64,000 nucleotides of DNA, taken from assembly GCF_021390595.1 (NCBI RefSeq), contig NZ_JAJEJR010000003.1, positions 248,001 through 312,000 of the forward strand, in the 5' to 3' direction. Each line of letters opens with the position of its first letter. The first letter of the stretch is position 1. The notes below the pieces were generated by a model that ran no database searches, was not told where the DNA came from, and saw nothing but the letters and a program-made list of their open reading frames with translations. Shown one piece after another: positions 36,831 to 45,401 of the stretch. This stretch comes from Paraburkholderia sp. HP33-1 (lineage in GTDB: Bacteria; Pseudomonadota; Gammaproteobacteria; Burkholderiales; Burkholderiaceae). The position numbers were made by a program, and so were the translations under genes.

Positions 36831-37841
36831 ATGAAACGACTCGTCCAGTTTTTCGTCCTGGTTTGCCTCGCTATTCCCCATTTCGCGTTCGCCGCATGCA
36901 CGCAGCTGAAGTCGGCGCAGATTGCCGAACTGCTGTCTCAAGGCTATATCGCGGCACATCCGTTAGTGGTCAACATACCATTCCAGCAAAGCTCGGTATC
37001 GATCGATCCAGCGGTGCCAATCGGCACCGTGATCGCCACCGGCTTGCAGCCGGCGTACGCCACCTTTGCGAATTTCACGGACTGCACTAACGGCGGCACG
37101 GTAGCATTCGGTTATTTGAGCGCCACACCGTCCACTGTTACTGGGGTGTACAACACCAACATCCCTGGAATCGGTTTTCGCGTGACCTATCTTCGTGCGA
37201 CCGGCACGAATTCGTCACTTCCGTTCACGTCGACCTTTTCGGCTGGCGAACCCAATCAGGTGATCTACGGCCGCTTTGGCATTGGCTCGCAATTCCAGAT
37301 CGAGCTGATTAAAACGGGGAACATCGCGAGCAACGTCAACGTGATGTTCAACACGATAGGAGCCGGCATCGCCAATGGCGACGGCAGCCAGGTCGTGACC
37401 ATCACGGGCGGCGGCATCAACGTGAAGGTCCTGCCAAGTTGCTCGGTCAATACCAGCACACTAAACATCGACTTCGGTACTTTCGGCCCAAGCGACGTGA
37501 CGAACACAATCGGCCCGACCCAACCTGTCGACTTCACGGTGCTCTGCACCGGCCCCACGCCCGCGGCTTCGATCACCGCCGCACTTTCCGGAACGCCCGA
37601 CACAAACGACAGCAGCATGCTGAAAAACACCGGCGCGAACAATCTCGCCATCCGTTTGCAGGAAAAGTCGACAAAAACGATTTTGAGGCCCAACGATCCG
37701 ACCAGCACCCTCGTCCATATGCCGCAGGGCGCAATGCAGTCGCCATTCGAACTCGAAGCCACGGTATTGCGCGTCGGAACTGCGACGCCGACCGCAGGCA
37801 AGATCCAGGCAACTGCAACGATCACCATGACCATTATCTAA
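36831..37841 (+). CDS. Two-domain fimbrial adhesin (tip subunit type)
   Basis: 336 residues. A signal peptide ends at FAFAA before CTQLKSAQIAELL. An N-terminal ~180-residue domain with few charged residues and conserved cysteines fits a receptor-binding lectin-like module. The C-terminal ~150 residues are a pilin domain (VLPSCSVNTSTLNIDFGTFG, VDFTVLCTG, ending ATATITMTII), the donor-strand-accepting part used for attachment to a pilus. Chaperone-usher adhesins have this architecture. It stands between tssA and a glycosyltransferase gene, about 20 kb from the pilus operon at 57915-62811, whose gene set lacks a tip adhesin. Pairing with that usher is an inference. The ribosome site is weak. Confidence 0.8.
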   Translation: MKRLVQFFVLVCLAIPHFAFAACTQLKSAQIAELLSQGYIAAHPLVVNIPFQQSSVSIDPAVPIGTVIATGLQPAYATFANFTDCTNGGTVAFGYLSATPSTVTGVYNTNIPGIGFRVTYLRATGTNSSLPFTSTFSAGEPNQVIYGRFGIGSQFQIELIKTGNIASNVNVMFNTIGAGIANGDGSQVVTITGGGINVKVLPSCSVNTSTLNIDFGTFGPSDVTNTIGPTQPVDFTVLCTGPTPAASITAALSGTPDTNDSSMLKNTGANNLAIRLQEKSTKTILRPNDPTSTLVHMPQGAMQSPFELEATVLRVGTATPTAGKIQATATITMTII

Positions 37842-37881
37842 AGGGACTATCCATTACGGACGTGTTCTCGAAGCGACCAGC

Positions 37882-39285
37882 ATGACCGATTTATCCGTCA
37901 CACCGCCGAATTCAATCTTCGTGCAGATCGCAAGTTATCGCGATCCGCAATTGATTCCCACTCTGCTTGATTTCATCCATAAGGCAAGAAAGCCGGATCT
38001 GCTACGTATCGTCGTGTGTTGGCAGCATGCACCCGACGAAAGCATAGGCCAGTTCTGGCAACAGGGTTTTGGCAAATGGAGGACCGAACAGGCCGACAGC
38101 TGGACCATCCAGCATCTCGGTTATCGTGACGCGAAAATCGAGTTAATCGACGTGCCTCACATGATGTCGCAAGGTGCATGCTGGGCCCGTAACCTGCTCC
38201 AACAGCGTTACGGCGGTGAGCGTTACACGTTGCAGCTCGACTCGCATCACCGCTTCGTCGACGGCTGGGACACGCTCGTGATCGACATGCTGGAATCATT
38301 GCGCGACGAAAGTCCGAAGCCGGTGCTGACCACCTATCTTCCGATGTACGACCCAGAGAATCACGACTCTCGAAGAAGCGATGAGCCGAGAATGTTGGCT
38401 TACTCGAGCTTCAATCGTGAGGGGGTGGTGGTGTTTCGCTCGAAGAGGCTCGCCGACTGGAGAACGCGCAGTCAGCCCGTCCGAACGCGCTTCTTCAGTG
38501 CTCACTTCGCATTCGCCGACGGCCATTTTGCCGAAGTGGTCCAACACGATCCGCACTACTTCTTTCTCGGCGAGGAGATCTCGATCGCCGTCCGCGCCTT
38601 CACTCACGGCTATGACCTGTACTGTCCGCACCGGTTGATCGCCTGGCACGAATATAAGCGCTCGTATCGCTTCAAGATCTGGAACGACCATACTCAGGAG
38701 GCCAAGCAACGGGGAGATATCGAGGAGCCCTGGAACGAGCGCAACCAACGCTCGTTTCAGCGCAATCGGGCGCTGCTCGGCGTCGACGGAGAGGCGCGGC
38801 CGCAGGAAGATTTCGGCAAGTATGGGCTCGGCGCCGAACGCACGCTGGCCGAATACGAGGTGTACGCAGGCATCAGCTTTGCGCTGCGCGGTATCCAGAA
38901 GTCGGTGCTCAACGACGAGGCGCCCGTTCCGGGCGTGCGGCCTGTCGGCGAGGCGACATGGAAGGCCTCACTGCAACGCGCAAATGACGTGCGCGTGTGC
39001 GTGCATCGGCATAGCTTCGACAAACATGCGCTCATGCACGGCATCGAGCACCCATTGCCGGTCGCCACGTCCGCCATCGCCGTAATCTACGACCACGGTG
39101 ACACCGAGCTGCGCCGCGAAATCGTCGATGCTAGCCGCCTTTCCCGACACCGCAATAACGACTGGCTCGACTTCCATGCGACGTTCGAATCAGAGCTTGA
39201 GCAGATCCCAGCCTATTACGTCCTGGAATTGCTCGACCACGACGGCAACGTTTTGAGCCGGGTTCGAAGCACCGTCGACGCATGA
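37882..39285 (+). CDS. GlcNAc-transferase-family glycosyltransferase
   Basis: 467 residues. The start IFVQIASYRDPQLIPTLLDF and the LQLDSHHRFVDGWD segment (a DxD-like metal/nucleotide site near residue 118), with GACWARNLLQQRYGGE before it and FSAHFAFADGHFAEVV after, match the GlcNAc family (Skp1 N-acetylglucosaminyltransferase-like, GT-A fold). No signal peptide or membrane segment is seen, so it probably acts in the cytoplasm. The C-terminal ~130 residues form an added strand-rich domain. It follows the adhesin gene by 40 bases and likely shares its transcript. Its last 96 bases overlap the end of the RHS gene on the other strand. The acceptor is unknown; pilin, adhesin or a T6SS part are candidates. 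Confidence 0.8.
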   Translation: MTDLSVTPPNSIFVQIASYRDPQLIPTLLDFIHKARKPDLLRIVVCWQHAPDESIGQFWQQGFGKWRTEQADSWTIQHLGYRDAKIELIDVPHMMSQGACWARNLLQQRYGGERYTLQLDSHHRFVDGWDTLVIDMLESLRDESPKPVLTTYLPMYDPENHDSRRSDEPRMLAYSSFNREGVVVFRSKRLADWRTRSQPVRTRFFSAHFAFADGHFAEVVQHDPHYFFLGEEISIAVRAFTHGYDLYCPHRLIAWHEYKRSYRFKIWNDHTQEAKQRGDIEEPWNERNQRSFQRNRALLGVDGEARPQEDFGKYGLGAERTLAEYEVYAGISFALRGIQKSVLNDEAPVPGVRPVGEATWKASLQRANDVRVCVHRHSFDKHALMHGIEHPLPVATSAIAVIYDHGDTELRREIVDASRLSRHRNNDWLDFHATFESELEQIPAYYVLELLDHDGNVLSRVRSTVDA

Positions 39286-42200
39286 CGCGTCCCCGCCCGC
39301 AACGTACGGAAACCTTGCCGGCGTCGCGCGGCCGAGAGGATTGCACCATGTCAGCGGATTCGGCGCGTAGCGATACGGACTAACGCCGCCGTCACCGGTG
39401 CGATCGGGGCTGATGTAGCGACCCGAGTGAGGATCGTAAAACCGCGCACCGTTGTAATGCAGCGTGGTTTCATCGTCCGAATACTGACCGGCGTAACGAA
39501 GCGGCTGTGTCAGTGCGTCGCTGCTGCCCCACTCTGGCGCGACGAGATTGCCCCACGCGCGATAACGCCCTTGCCACACCACCTGCCCGGTTTCGTCGGT
39601 TAGCGCGACAGCCGTACCGGCCACGTCCGTGTGGTAGTGATAGACCTGCGTGTTTTCTGGCGTTCCATCGTCCGCGAGTGTCTGGTCTACGCAAGCGAGC
39701 GGCGCGAGGCCGATCGAGCGGTCGGGTTCGGGTTGATACAGGTACGTGCGCAGTGCCGCTGCGTTCTGCTCCTGAATCAGTCTGAATCCCTGCCACAAAT
39801 AGCGCGTGACGTCATCCTGGACCGGCGCCGGTAGTTGCTGCGCTCGTCGCGTCGAAGCCGGCTCCATGAGCTTGGCGATACGCCGGCCCAGTGCATCGTA
39901 GTGATAGCGCACCGTGCTGTCCTTGCGATGCACGGCAACAAGGTGCCCCTCGGCATCCCAATCGAGCGACAGCGTATGATCGCGGCCGCTTCTACGCACC
40001 AGTTGTCCCCACGCGTCGTACTCGTAACGATGGCCGCGACATTCCCGCAGCCGATGATCCGGATAGACGGCCGGGAACCAGTTGCCGCCGGGCGCATCGA
40101 GCAGATTGCTCGCGGCGTCCCACGTGAAGTACTCGATGTCCAGCTTCTCCGAGACGCACCGCAACAGGCACCCTCGCCGGTCATAGTCGTACCATGTCTG
40201 GCCGCCAGCCGCGCCGCCCGTTCTGACGATCACGTCTGCGAGACTGTAGTCGGCCTCGCGCCACAACTCGATCACAGGTTCGGTCGCGGCGCCCGGCGTG
40301 TCCAGGTCGGATCCCGTGACCGAGCGCCACCATACTGGCAAGCCGGGTGGCGAATAGCCCGTATGCGTACGCAAGCTGCCCTGCGTGCGCGCAACCTGGC
40401 GGCGCATCGGGTCGTACCAGAATCGCGCAATTCGCCGCTCGTCCAGTTCGACGAACGCGATGTCGCCGGTTTCGAAGCGACGCGTGCGCACCTCCTGCCC
40501 CTGCGGCAGCAGCGTCGCGACAAGGCGACCCGCGGCGTCGTACGTATAACGCGGTGTGCCGTTCGCGCCGTGCTCCGCGACGACCCGGCCGCCGGTGTCG
40601 CGCTCGAAGCGGATTTCATCGGCGCTGATGCCGAGTAGCTCACCTTCCTGGGTCGGTACACGGCTCACGCATTCCAGCGATCCGCGCGGCCCATAGCGAT
40701 ACGTATAGCGGTTGTGCAAGGTTTCGCGCCCAATCAGGCGGCCAGCGCTGTCATAGTCGAACGTTTCGCGACGCTGCTGCGCGCCCGCCTTCCACGTGAT
40801 GCAACGGATCTGGCCGCCGTCCGTATAGTCGAAACTGCGCTCGACGCCGTCTGCATCCGTTATTGACCGGCAACCGCTCGCGTCCCACTGCAGCGACTGC
40901 ACCGCGCCGTTCGCACTTTCGATTCGAACCGGACGCCCATGTGCATCGTACTGACGCACGGTCACGTGACCTTCTTCGTCGACCGCGCGAACGATATTGC
41001 CGCGCCGGTCCCGGTACCAGTGCCGGCTGCGGCCGCTCGGACCAGCGAAGGAGATTCGCTGACCCTTGGCATTCCACACATGACGCTCGATCTGTCCATC
41101 CGGACGCGTGACCGTCAACGGCCGGCCGAGGCCGTCTCGCCCGATTCGCGTAACGGCGCCGAGCGCGTCAGTCACGCTGACGACGTAGCCATTGACGTCG
41201 TACTCGTATGTGGTCGTGCTGCCACCTGCTCCCGCGCGTCGTGTCACCTGTCCCCAGGCATTACGCGTGTAGGTGGTCGCGATTTCCTGCACATCTGTCG
41301 AGCGCGCGACCTCACCATCGGCATCATATTCAAAGCGCGTAATTTCTCCTGACGGCGCCTGATAGTGCACCGGCCGCAAGCGATCGTTGCGCGCCCACAT
41401 CCACGTACGCCCATCGCTCAGCGCGACCGACACGGGTTCGCGCGACGCAAACGCATACTGCGTCGAGCGGGTCTCGCCCAGAGGATCGGTTTCGTGCACG
41501 ACGCGTCCAAGCATGTCGTATTCAAGGCGAACCGCGCGCTTGCCGGGCAGTTGAACGATGAGCGGCGCGACGGCCTCGCCGTAGTCGAAGCGATAGCTCC
41601 GGCCGTCGAAATCCGTGTGCGACAGCACGCGGCTCTGCTCGTCATATTGCCAGTGCGCCTCGTTGTCGAACACGTCGCTAACCACGCTGGTCCGGCTATC
41701 GACGTCGTAGGCGAAGTGCTCGAGCGCGCCTTCCGACGTGACGCGTTGAACCACCCGCGCCGCGCCCCCGATCGATTGCCATACGTAGCGTGTCGCCATT
41801 CCGAGCGCGTCGGCCTCCTCGACGATCCGTCCTTCACGGTACGCAAAGCGGCGCACGATTTCGCCGACGCGGTTGCGCACTTCGGTGAGTTCGCCACGCT
41901 GGCTGTAGCCGTACTGGACCAGCGCGCCGGTCGGCCCACCCTCGACGCACTCGACGGCAACCAGACGCGCGCCCATCCGCGACTCGTAGTGCATCCGCAA
42001 CTCGTGGCCGCAAATGCCGCGCATGCGCAGCAAGCGCCCGTCGGTATCCCAGATCAGACCGATCCGCTGCTGACGCAGATCCTCGACATACTTGAGCCTG
42101 GAAAGCCCGTTCGCGTCGAACTCGCCAAACACGCGGTAATGCGGCGTCAGATCCGCGACGACCAGGCGTCCGTCGCTCAGATGCGCGATGTGCAATTGCG

Positions 42201-42624
42201 CCGACGACGCGATCACCTGCGACCCGCGCGGCGGAAACGGCACGCTCAGTGTGCTGCCGAATTCGTCGGAATAGACGAGTTGATCGTCCAGCTTGCGCAG
42301 CGTGATTTCCCAACTCATGCGCCAGCCGACGCCGAGCAGCCCGACCGCGTGCTGCGCGCTCGAGTAGCAGCGCGACCATTCGATCGGAAACCGGCCACGC
42401 AGCCGGAAATCGGTTTCGTCGGCGGGCAGGCATATCTTGCTGCCGCTGATCACGTCGACGGAGGCGCATAGAATGCCCGACAGCGCGCGACGCATCCGAT
42501 ACCGGTCCACCATGTCGCCAAGCCGCTCACAACGGTCGAGCAGCGGTCCGGCACTCGCGAGCGGCAACACAGCGCCGGGCAGCCTGACCAGCTCCCCGCC
42601 GATTCCAGCGATCCCAGCCGTCAC
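39190..42624 (-). CDS. RHS-repeat protein of the T6SS, toxin tip apparently lost
   Basis: 1144 residues. The N-terminal region (about 45-130) is a DUF6531-type entry (FRLRGRFPIEWSRCYSS). About twenty YD repeats follow (RYEYDAWGQLVRRSG, FEYDADGEVARSTD and others). The RHS core-end block DVAGTAVALTDETGQ, LRYAGQYSDDETTLHYNGAR and FYDPHSGRYISPDRTGDGG closes the shell near residue 1095. After the degenerate junction NPLGRA only ~45 residues remain, and most of these are antisense to the glycosyltransferase gene. RHS effectors normally carry a toxin of 100 or more residues there. The start is GTG 42624, nine bases after GAGGA and 16 after the PAAR stop. It is probably an emptied RHS cage. Confidence 0.88.
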   Translation of the reverse strand: MTAGIAGIGGELVRLPGAVLPLASAGPLLDRCERLGDMVDRYRMRRALSGILCASVDVISGSKICLPADETDFRLRGRFPIEWSRCYSSAQHAVGLLGVGWRMSWEITLRKLDDQLVYSDEFGSTLSVPFPPRGSQVIASSAQLHIAHLSDGRLVVADLTPHYRVFGEFDANGLSRLKYVEDLRQQRIGLIWDTDGRLLRMRGICGHELRMHYESRMGARLVAVECVEGGPTGALVQYGYSQRGELTEVRNRVGEIVRRFAYREGRIVEEADALGMATRYVWQSIGGAARVVQRVTSEGALEHFAYDVDSRTSVVSDVFDNEAHWQYDEQSRVLSHTDFDGRSYRFDYGEAVAPLIVQLPGKRAVRLEYDMLGRVVHETDPLGETRSTQYAFASREPVSVALSDGRTWMWARNDRLRPVHYQAPSGEITRFEYDADGEVARSTDVQEIATTYTRNAWGQVTRRAGAGGSTTTYEYDVNGYVVSVTDALGAVTRIGRDGLGRPLTVTRPDGQIERHVWNAKGQRISFAGPSGRSRHWYRDRRGNIVRAVDEEGHVTVRQYDAHGRPVRIESANGAVQSLQWDASGCRSITDADGVERSFDYTDGGQIRCITWKAGAQQRRETFDYDSAGRLIGRETLHNRYTYRYGPRGSLECVSRVPTQEGELLGISADEIRFERDTGGRVVAEHGANGTPRYTYDAAGRLVATLLPQGQEVRTRRFETGDIAFVELDERRIARFWYDPMRRQVARTQGSLRTHTGYSPPGLPVWWRSVTGSDLDTPGAATEPVIELWREADYSLADVIVRTGGAAGGQTWYDYDRRGCLLRCVSEKLDIEYFTWDAASNLLDAPGGNWFPAVYPDHRLRECRGHRYEYDAWGQLVRRSGRDHTLSLDWDAEGHLVAVHRKDSTVRYHYDALGRRIAKLMEPASTRRAQQLPAPVQDDVTRYLWQGFRLIQEQNAAALRTYLYQPEPDRSIGLAPLACVDQTLADDGTPENTQVYHYHTDVAGTAVALTDETGQVVWQGRYRAWGNLVAPEWGSSDALTQPLRYAGQYSDDETTLHYNGARFYDPHSGRYISPDRTGDGGVSPYRYAPNPLTWCNPLGRATPARFPYVAGGDASCVDGASNPAQNVAVVVEQFQDVIGWDLLKL

Positions 42625-42640
42625 TTGACCATCCTCGGCG

Positions 42641-42907
42641 TCACCCGCCGATCAGCACGTCCGGCGAGCCAACGGGCAGCGCCGAGCCACACGAAACCGA
42701 GCCGCCGACGATTGCCGCCGGCACGTCGTTGATGAATACGGAGCCCGAACCGGCAATCACGCATTGCACGGACGGGTGCAGCGAGCAAACCACGGAACTG
42801 ATGCCGACGAGCGCCGCCGGTATTCCATTGACAAAGACCGATGGTGACCCACCGACGACGGCACCACCGTCGCCGATCGGATCGCCTTTGCGAACCACTG
42901 GATACAT
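42641..42907 (-). CDS. PAAR-domain spike tip protein
   Basis: 88 residues: a complete, minimal PAAR domain with GDPIGDGGAVVGGSPSVFVN, GIPAALVG, CSLHP (zinc-type cysteine/histidine) and SGSVFINDVPAAIVGG. PAAR proteins cap the VgrG trimer with a sharp metal-stabilised cone and often connect to effectors. Here it lies between vgrG and the RHS gene, a standard VgrG-PAAR-effector cassette in which the PAAR is a separate gene rather than the N-terminus of RHS. It ends 16 bases before the RHS start and is probably needed to load that RHS protein. Confidence 0.92.
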   Translation of the reverse strand: MYPVVRKGDPIGDGGAVVGGSPSVFVNGIPAALVGISSVVCSLHPSVQCVIAGSGSVFINDVPAAIVGGSVSCGSALPVGSPDVLIGG

Positions 42908-42993
42908 GATCGATATTCTCGTGAGAAGAAGAAGGCCCGTGCAGGGCTGTGCGCGAACGCATTCGCCGATGCATGGGATGGCGAGGTTCGCTG

Positions 42994-45333
42994 TTACGCT
43001 TCCTCGCCGGTTGGCGGCGGTACCTCATCCGACGGCTCCGGTTCCTCATCCGACGGCTCCGGTTCCTCATCCGATGGCTCCGGTGTCTCATCCGACGGCT
43101 CCGGCGTAATGATCGGCAGCGGCGGGGGGCACACGATTGGTTCGCACGGATCGGGCTTATATATGCAGGGAACATCCAGTGCGTCGCATACCACGACCGG
43201 AACAGGAACGGTCGTCGCATTGCCCATTTCCATATCACCAGGATTGAGCTCTAGCGGCATACCCGTTACCACCACACGCTCGCCACCCTGGATGCGAATT
43301 TTCGTGCCGATCAGCTTGATCTCGCCACCCGGGGTCATGGTCAGCGACGACGCACCGCACACGATAGACAGCACACCACCGGCGGACAGCGAATAAGCCC
43401 CACCAACCGCATGCGTAGACGCGCCACCGATCGTGACGGAACGCAGTCCGCCCACTGTAAGTGTGGACGCTCCGCCAATCGCGGTACCTTCGGCGCCCCC
43501 GATCTTCGTCCACTGCGCAAGACTGACGTGATAGGAGGCGACATCCTTGACCTTGACCGAGTACTCGCCGCCAACGACAGTGCTGGACGCTGCCCCCACT
43601 GTCATGCTGTGCGCCGCAGCCACGCCAATCGTGTAGTCGGCACCGACGACGTGCGATTCATTGAGCTTCGTCAAGCGGTTCATGTCCCGTTCCGCCTGTA
43701 ACGTAAACTCCTCAGCACCCGCCTTGTCCTCGAAACGAATGCTGTTGTAGTTCTGCATGCCCCCTTCCATCGACCGGCTCATGAAACCGCTCTGCGTCGC
43801 GTTGCCCGGCAAGTCATAAGGCGGAGGTGTAGCCGTGTTGTACAGACTGCCGGTGATCAGCGGACGATCGGGGTCGCCGTTCCAGAAATCGACGATGACT
43901 TCCTGTCCGATGCGCGGAATGTAGATGCCACCGAAACCCTGACCGGCCCATGCCTGACTTACACGGACCCAGCAGGAGTCCGTTTCGACGTTTTGGCCGT
44001 AACGGTCCCAAACGAAGCGGATCTTCACGCGGCCGAATTCGTCGGTCCACAACTCCTTGCCCGCGGGGCCCACGACGACAGCGGACTGCGGCCCGCTGAC
44101 GGTCGGTTTCAGGGTCTCCTGCGGCAACCTGAACACTTCGCTGGTCGGCTGCACGTCGAACTTGTTGCTGCACGTGTAGTGGTAACCACTGCCCGATTCG
44201 TCCGGCGTACCGGTCAATTCGAATTCCGTACCGACGACCAGGTATTCGCAATTCGCGGCGGCATAGTCGTAATTGGTCAGCACGAACGTCTGCCCGCACG
44301 CAAGCCCGCGCACGTTACCTTCGCCCTTCGCTCGCGTGCCCGGCGCGCGAAGCGCTTCCATGCGCGTACGCGCCAGCAGCTCACCATGCGTGCCGTCGGT
44401 GTAATCGCCTGGCCAATCGTAGCGCTCGAGCAGGTTCCAGCTCGTGTCGCGCGGCTGCTGATTGATCGACCGCATGTCGGCGCGCGAACGCATGAAGTCG
44501 AAGTCGCTCGTCACGTAATGGCCGGTGCACAAGACTTCGGCCGTCGAAAACACACTGATGTATTCCGTGTCGGTCTTGCCTTCCTGCGGTTGGAACGCCA
44601 GCGTCTGATACGCCGGGTTCGGCGACTGGCGGTGCGCGCCAATGTGATCGCACAGCACGAGCCGGTGCTTGCCATCGACATGCTCGAAAAACCAGTAGAT
44701 GCCCCACTCTTCCATCAGCCGCTGGATGAAGTGGAAGTCGGTCTCGCCGTACTGGACCTGGAATGCACGCGGCTCGTTGCGCGGGCTTTCACCCTCGACC
44801 GTATATCGGCTCACGTCGAGGCGCTTTTCGACGGGGTACGGGTAGTCCTTCAGAACCTCGTCAATGATCTCGATGACCGTCTTGTTCTGGAAAATCTTGT
44901 AGTCGGTCGTCAGCATGGCCAGCGACAGCCAGGGCTCCAGCACGACGCGATAGACGTTGTAGCGGCCCTCCCGGCCGACGTATTCCGCCGCGACGACGAG
45001 TCCGGTGATTTCACGCTGACGTGCTTCGCTATCACCGCTCAGGCCGGCAGGTGCTTCGAGGTCGACCGTGACAGTCATTTCCTTGCCGATCAGTGCCTTC
45101 AGGTCGATGTTGGCACTGGCGGCAAGCGGCACCGTGTAATCGTCGGGCGTGCGCAATTGCAGTTCGTATCTGAACAGCTTGCCCAGATATTCGCTGCCGC
45201 TCAATGACATGAACTCCAGCGCCGGCCGCGTCAGTCCATCCGCGGTCTGGTCCGGCCACTGAGGTATCGCCGCGCTGGATACCGTGACTGCGCGGCTCTG
45301 CACGCGCATGGCGTTCAAGAGATTACTTGACAT
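42994..45333 (-). CDS. tssI: T6SS spike protein VgrG with acidic repeat tail
   Basis: 779 residues. N-terminal gp27-like hub (about 30-400, with LEFMSLSGSEYLGKLFRYEL and ETDFHFIQRLMEEWGIYWFF), gp5-like OB fold (DEFGRVKIRFVWDRYGQNVE, SQAWAGQGFGGIYIPRIGQE), GxGxxM-type connecting strands and a glycine/alanine-rich beta-prism (SMTVGAASSTVVGGEYSVKV and onward). The last ~60 residues are unusual: a proline-rich stretch and four PEPSDE-type heptapeptides, giving an acidic, probably unfolded end. VgrG trimers tip the Hcp tube. It is first of the VgrG-PAAR-RHS cassette, 68 bases after tssM. The GAGGAG ribosome site is strong. No catalytic extension was recognised. Confidence 0.93.
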   Translation of the reverse strand: MSSNLLNAMRVQSRAVTVSSAAIPQWPDQTADGLTRPALEFMSLSGSEYLGKLFRYELQLRTPDDYTVPLAASANIDLKALIGKEMTVTVDLEAPAGLSGDSEARQREITGLVVAAEYVGREGRYNVYRVVLEPWLSLAMLTTDYKIFQNKTVIEIIDEVLKDYPYPVEKRLDVSRYTVEGESPRNEPRAFQVQYGETDFHFIQRLMEEWGIYWFFEHVDGKHRLVLCDHIGAHRQSPNPAYQTLAFQPQEGKTDTEYISVFSTAEVLCTGHYVTSDFDFMRSRADMRSINQQPRDTSWNLLERYDWPGDYTDGTHGELLARTRMEALRAPGTRAKGEGNVRGLACGQTFVLTNYDYAAANCEYLVVGTEFELTGTPDESGSGYHYTCSNKFDVQPTSEVFRLPQETLKPTVSGPQSAVVVGPAGKELWTDEFGRVKIRFVWDRYGQNVETDSCWVRVSQAWAGQGFGGIYIPRIGQEVIVDFWNGDPDRPLITGSLYNTATPPPYDLPGNATQSGFMSRSMEGGMQNYNSIRFEDKAGAEEFTLQAERDMNRLTKLNESHVVGADYTIGVAAAHSMTVGAASSTVVGGEYSVKVKDVASYHVSLAQWTKIGGAEGTAIGGASTLTVGGLRSVTIGGASTHAVGGAYSLSAGGVLSIVCGASSLTMTPGGEIKLIGTKIRIQGGERVVVTGMPLELNPGDMEMGNATTVPVPVVVCDALDVPCIYKPDPCEPIVCPPPLPIITPEPSDETPEPSDEEPEPSDEEPEPSDEVPPPTGEEA
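43023..43106 (-). repeat. Four 21-bp tandem repeats at the vgrG 3' end
   Basis: Four units of 21 bases (43023-43043, 43044-43064, 43065-43085, 43086-43106) differ by only a few bases and code for E-P-S-D-E-x-P heptapeptides near the VgrG C-terminus. Copy number could change by slippage without breaking the frame. Confidence 0.95.
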
Positions 45334-45401
45334 GAACTCCTCTAGATTCCTTCATCGAAAACAATGCCGCACGCGATTGAGCGCGGGGATTTTCGAAAAC
45401 G

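Noticed and set aside
43023..43106. Regular 21-bp repeats considered as a CRISPR-like array
   Set aside because: The units are contiguous with no spacers, and they are in frame in vgrG.
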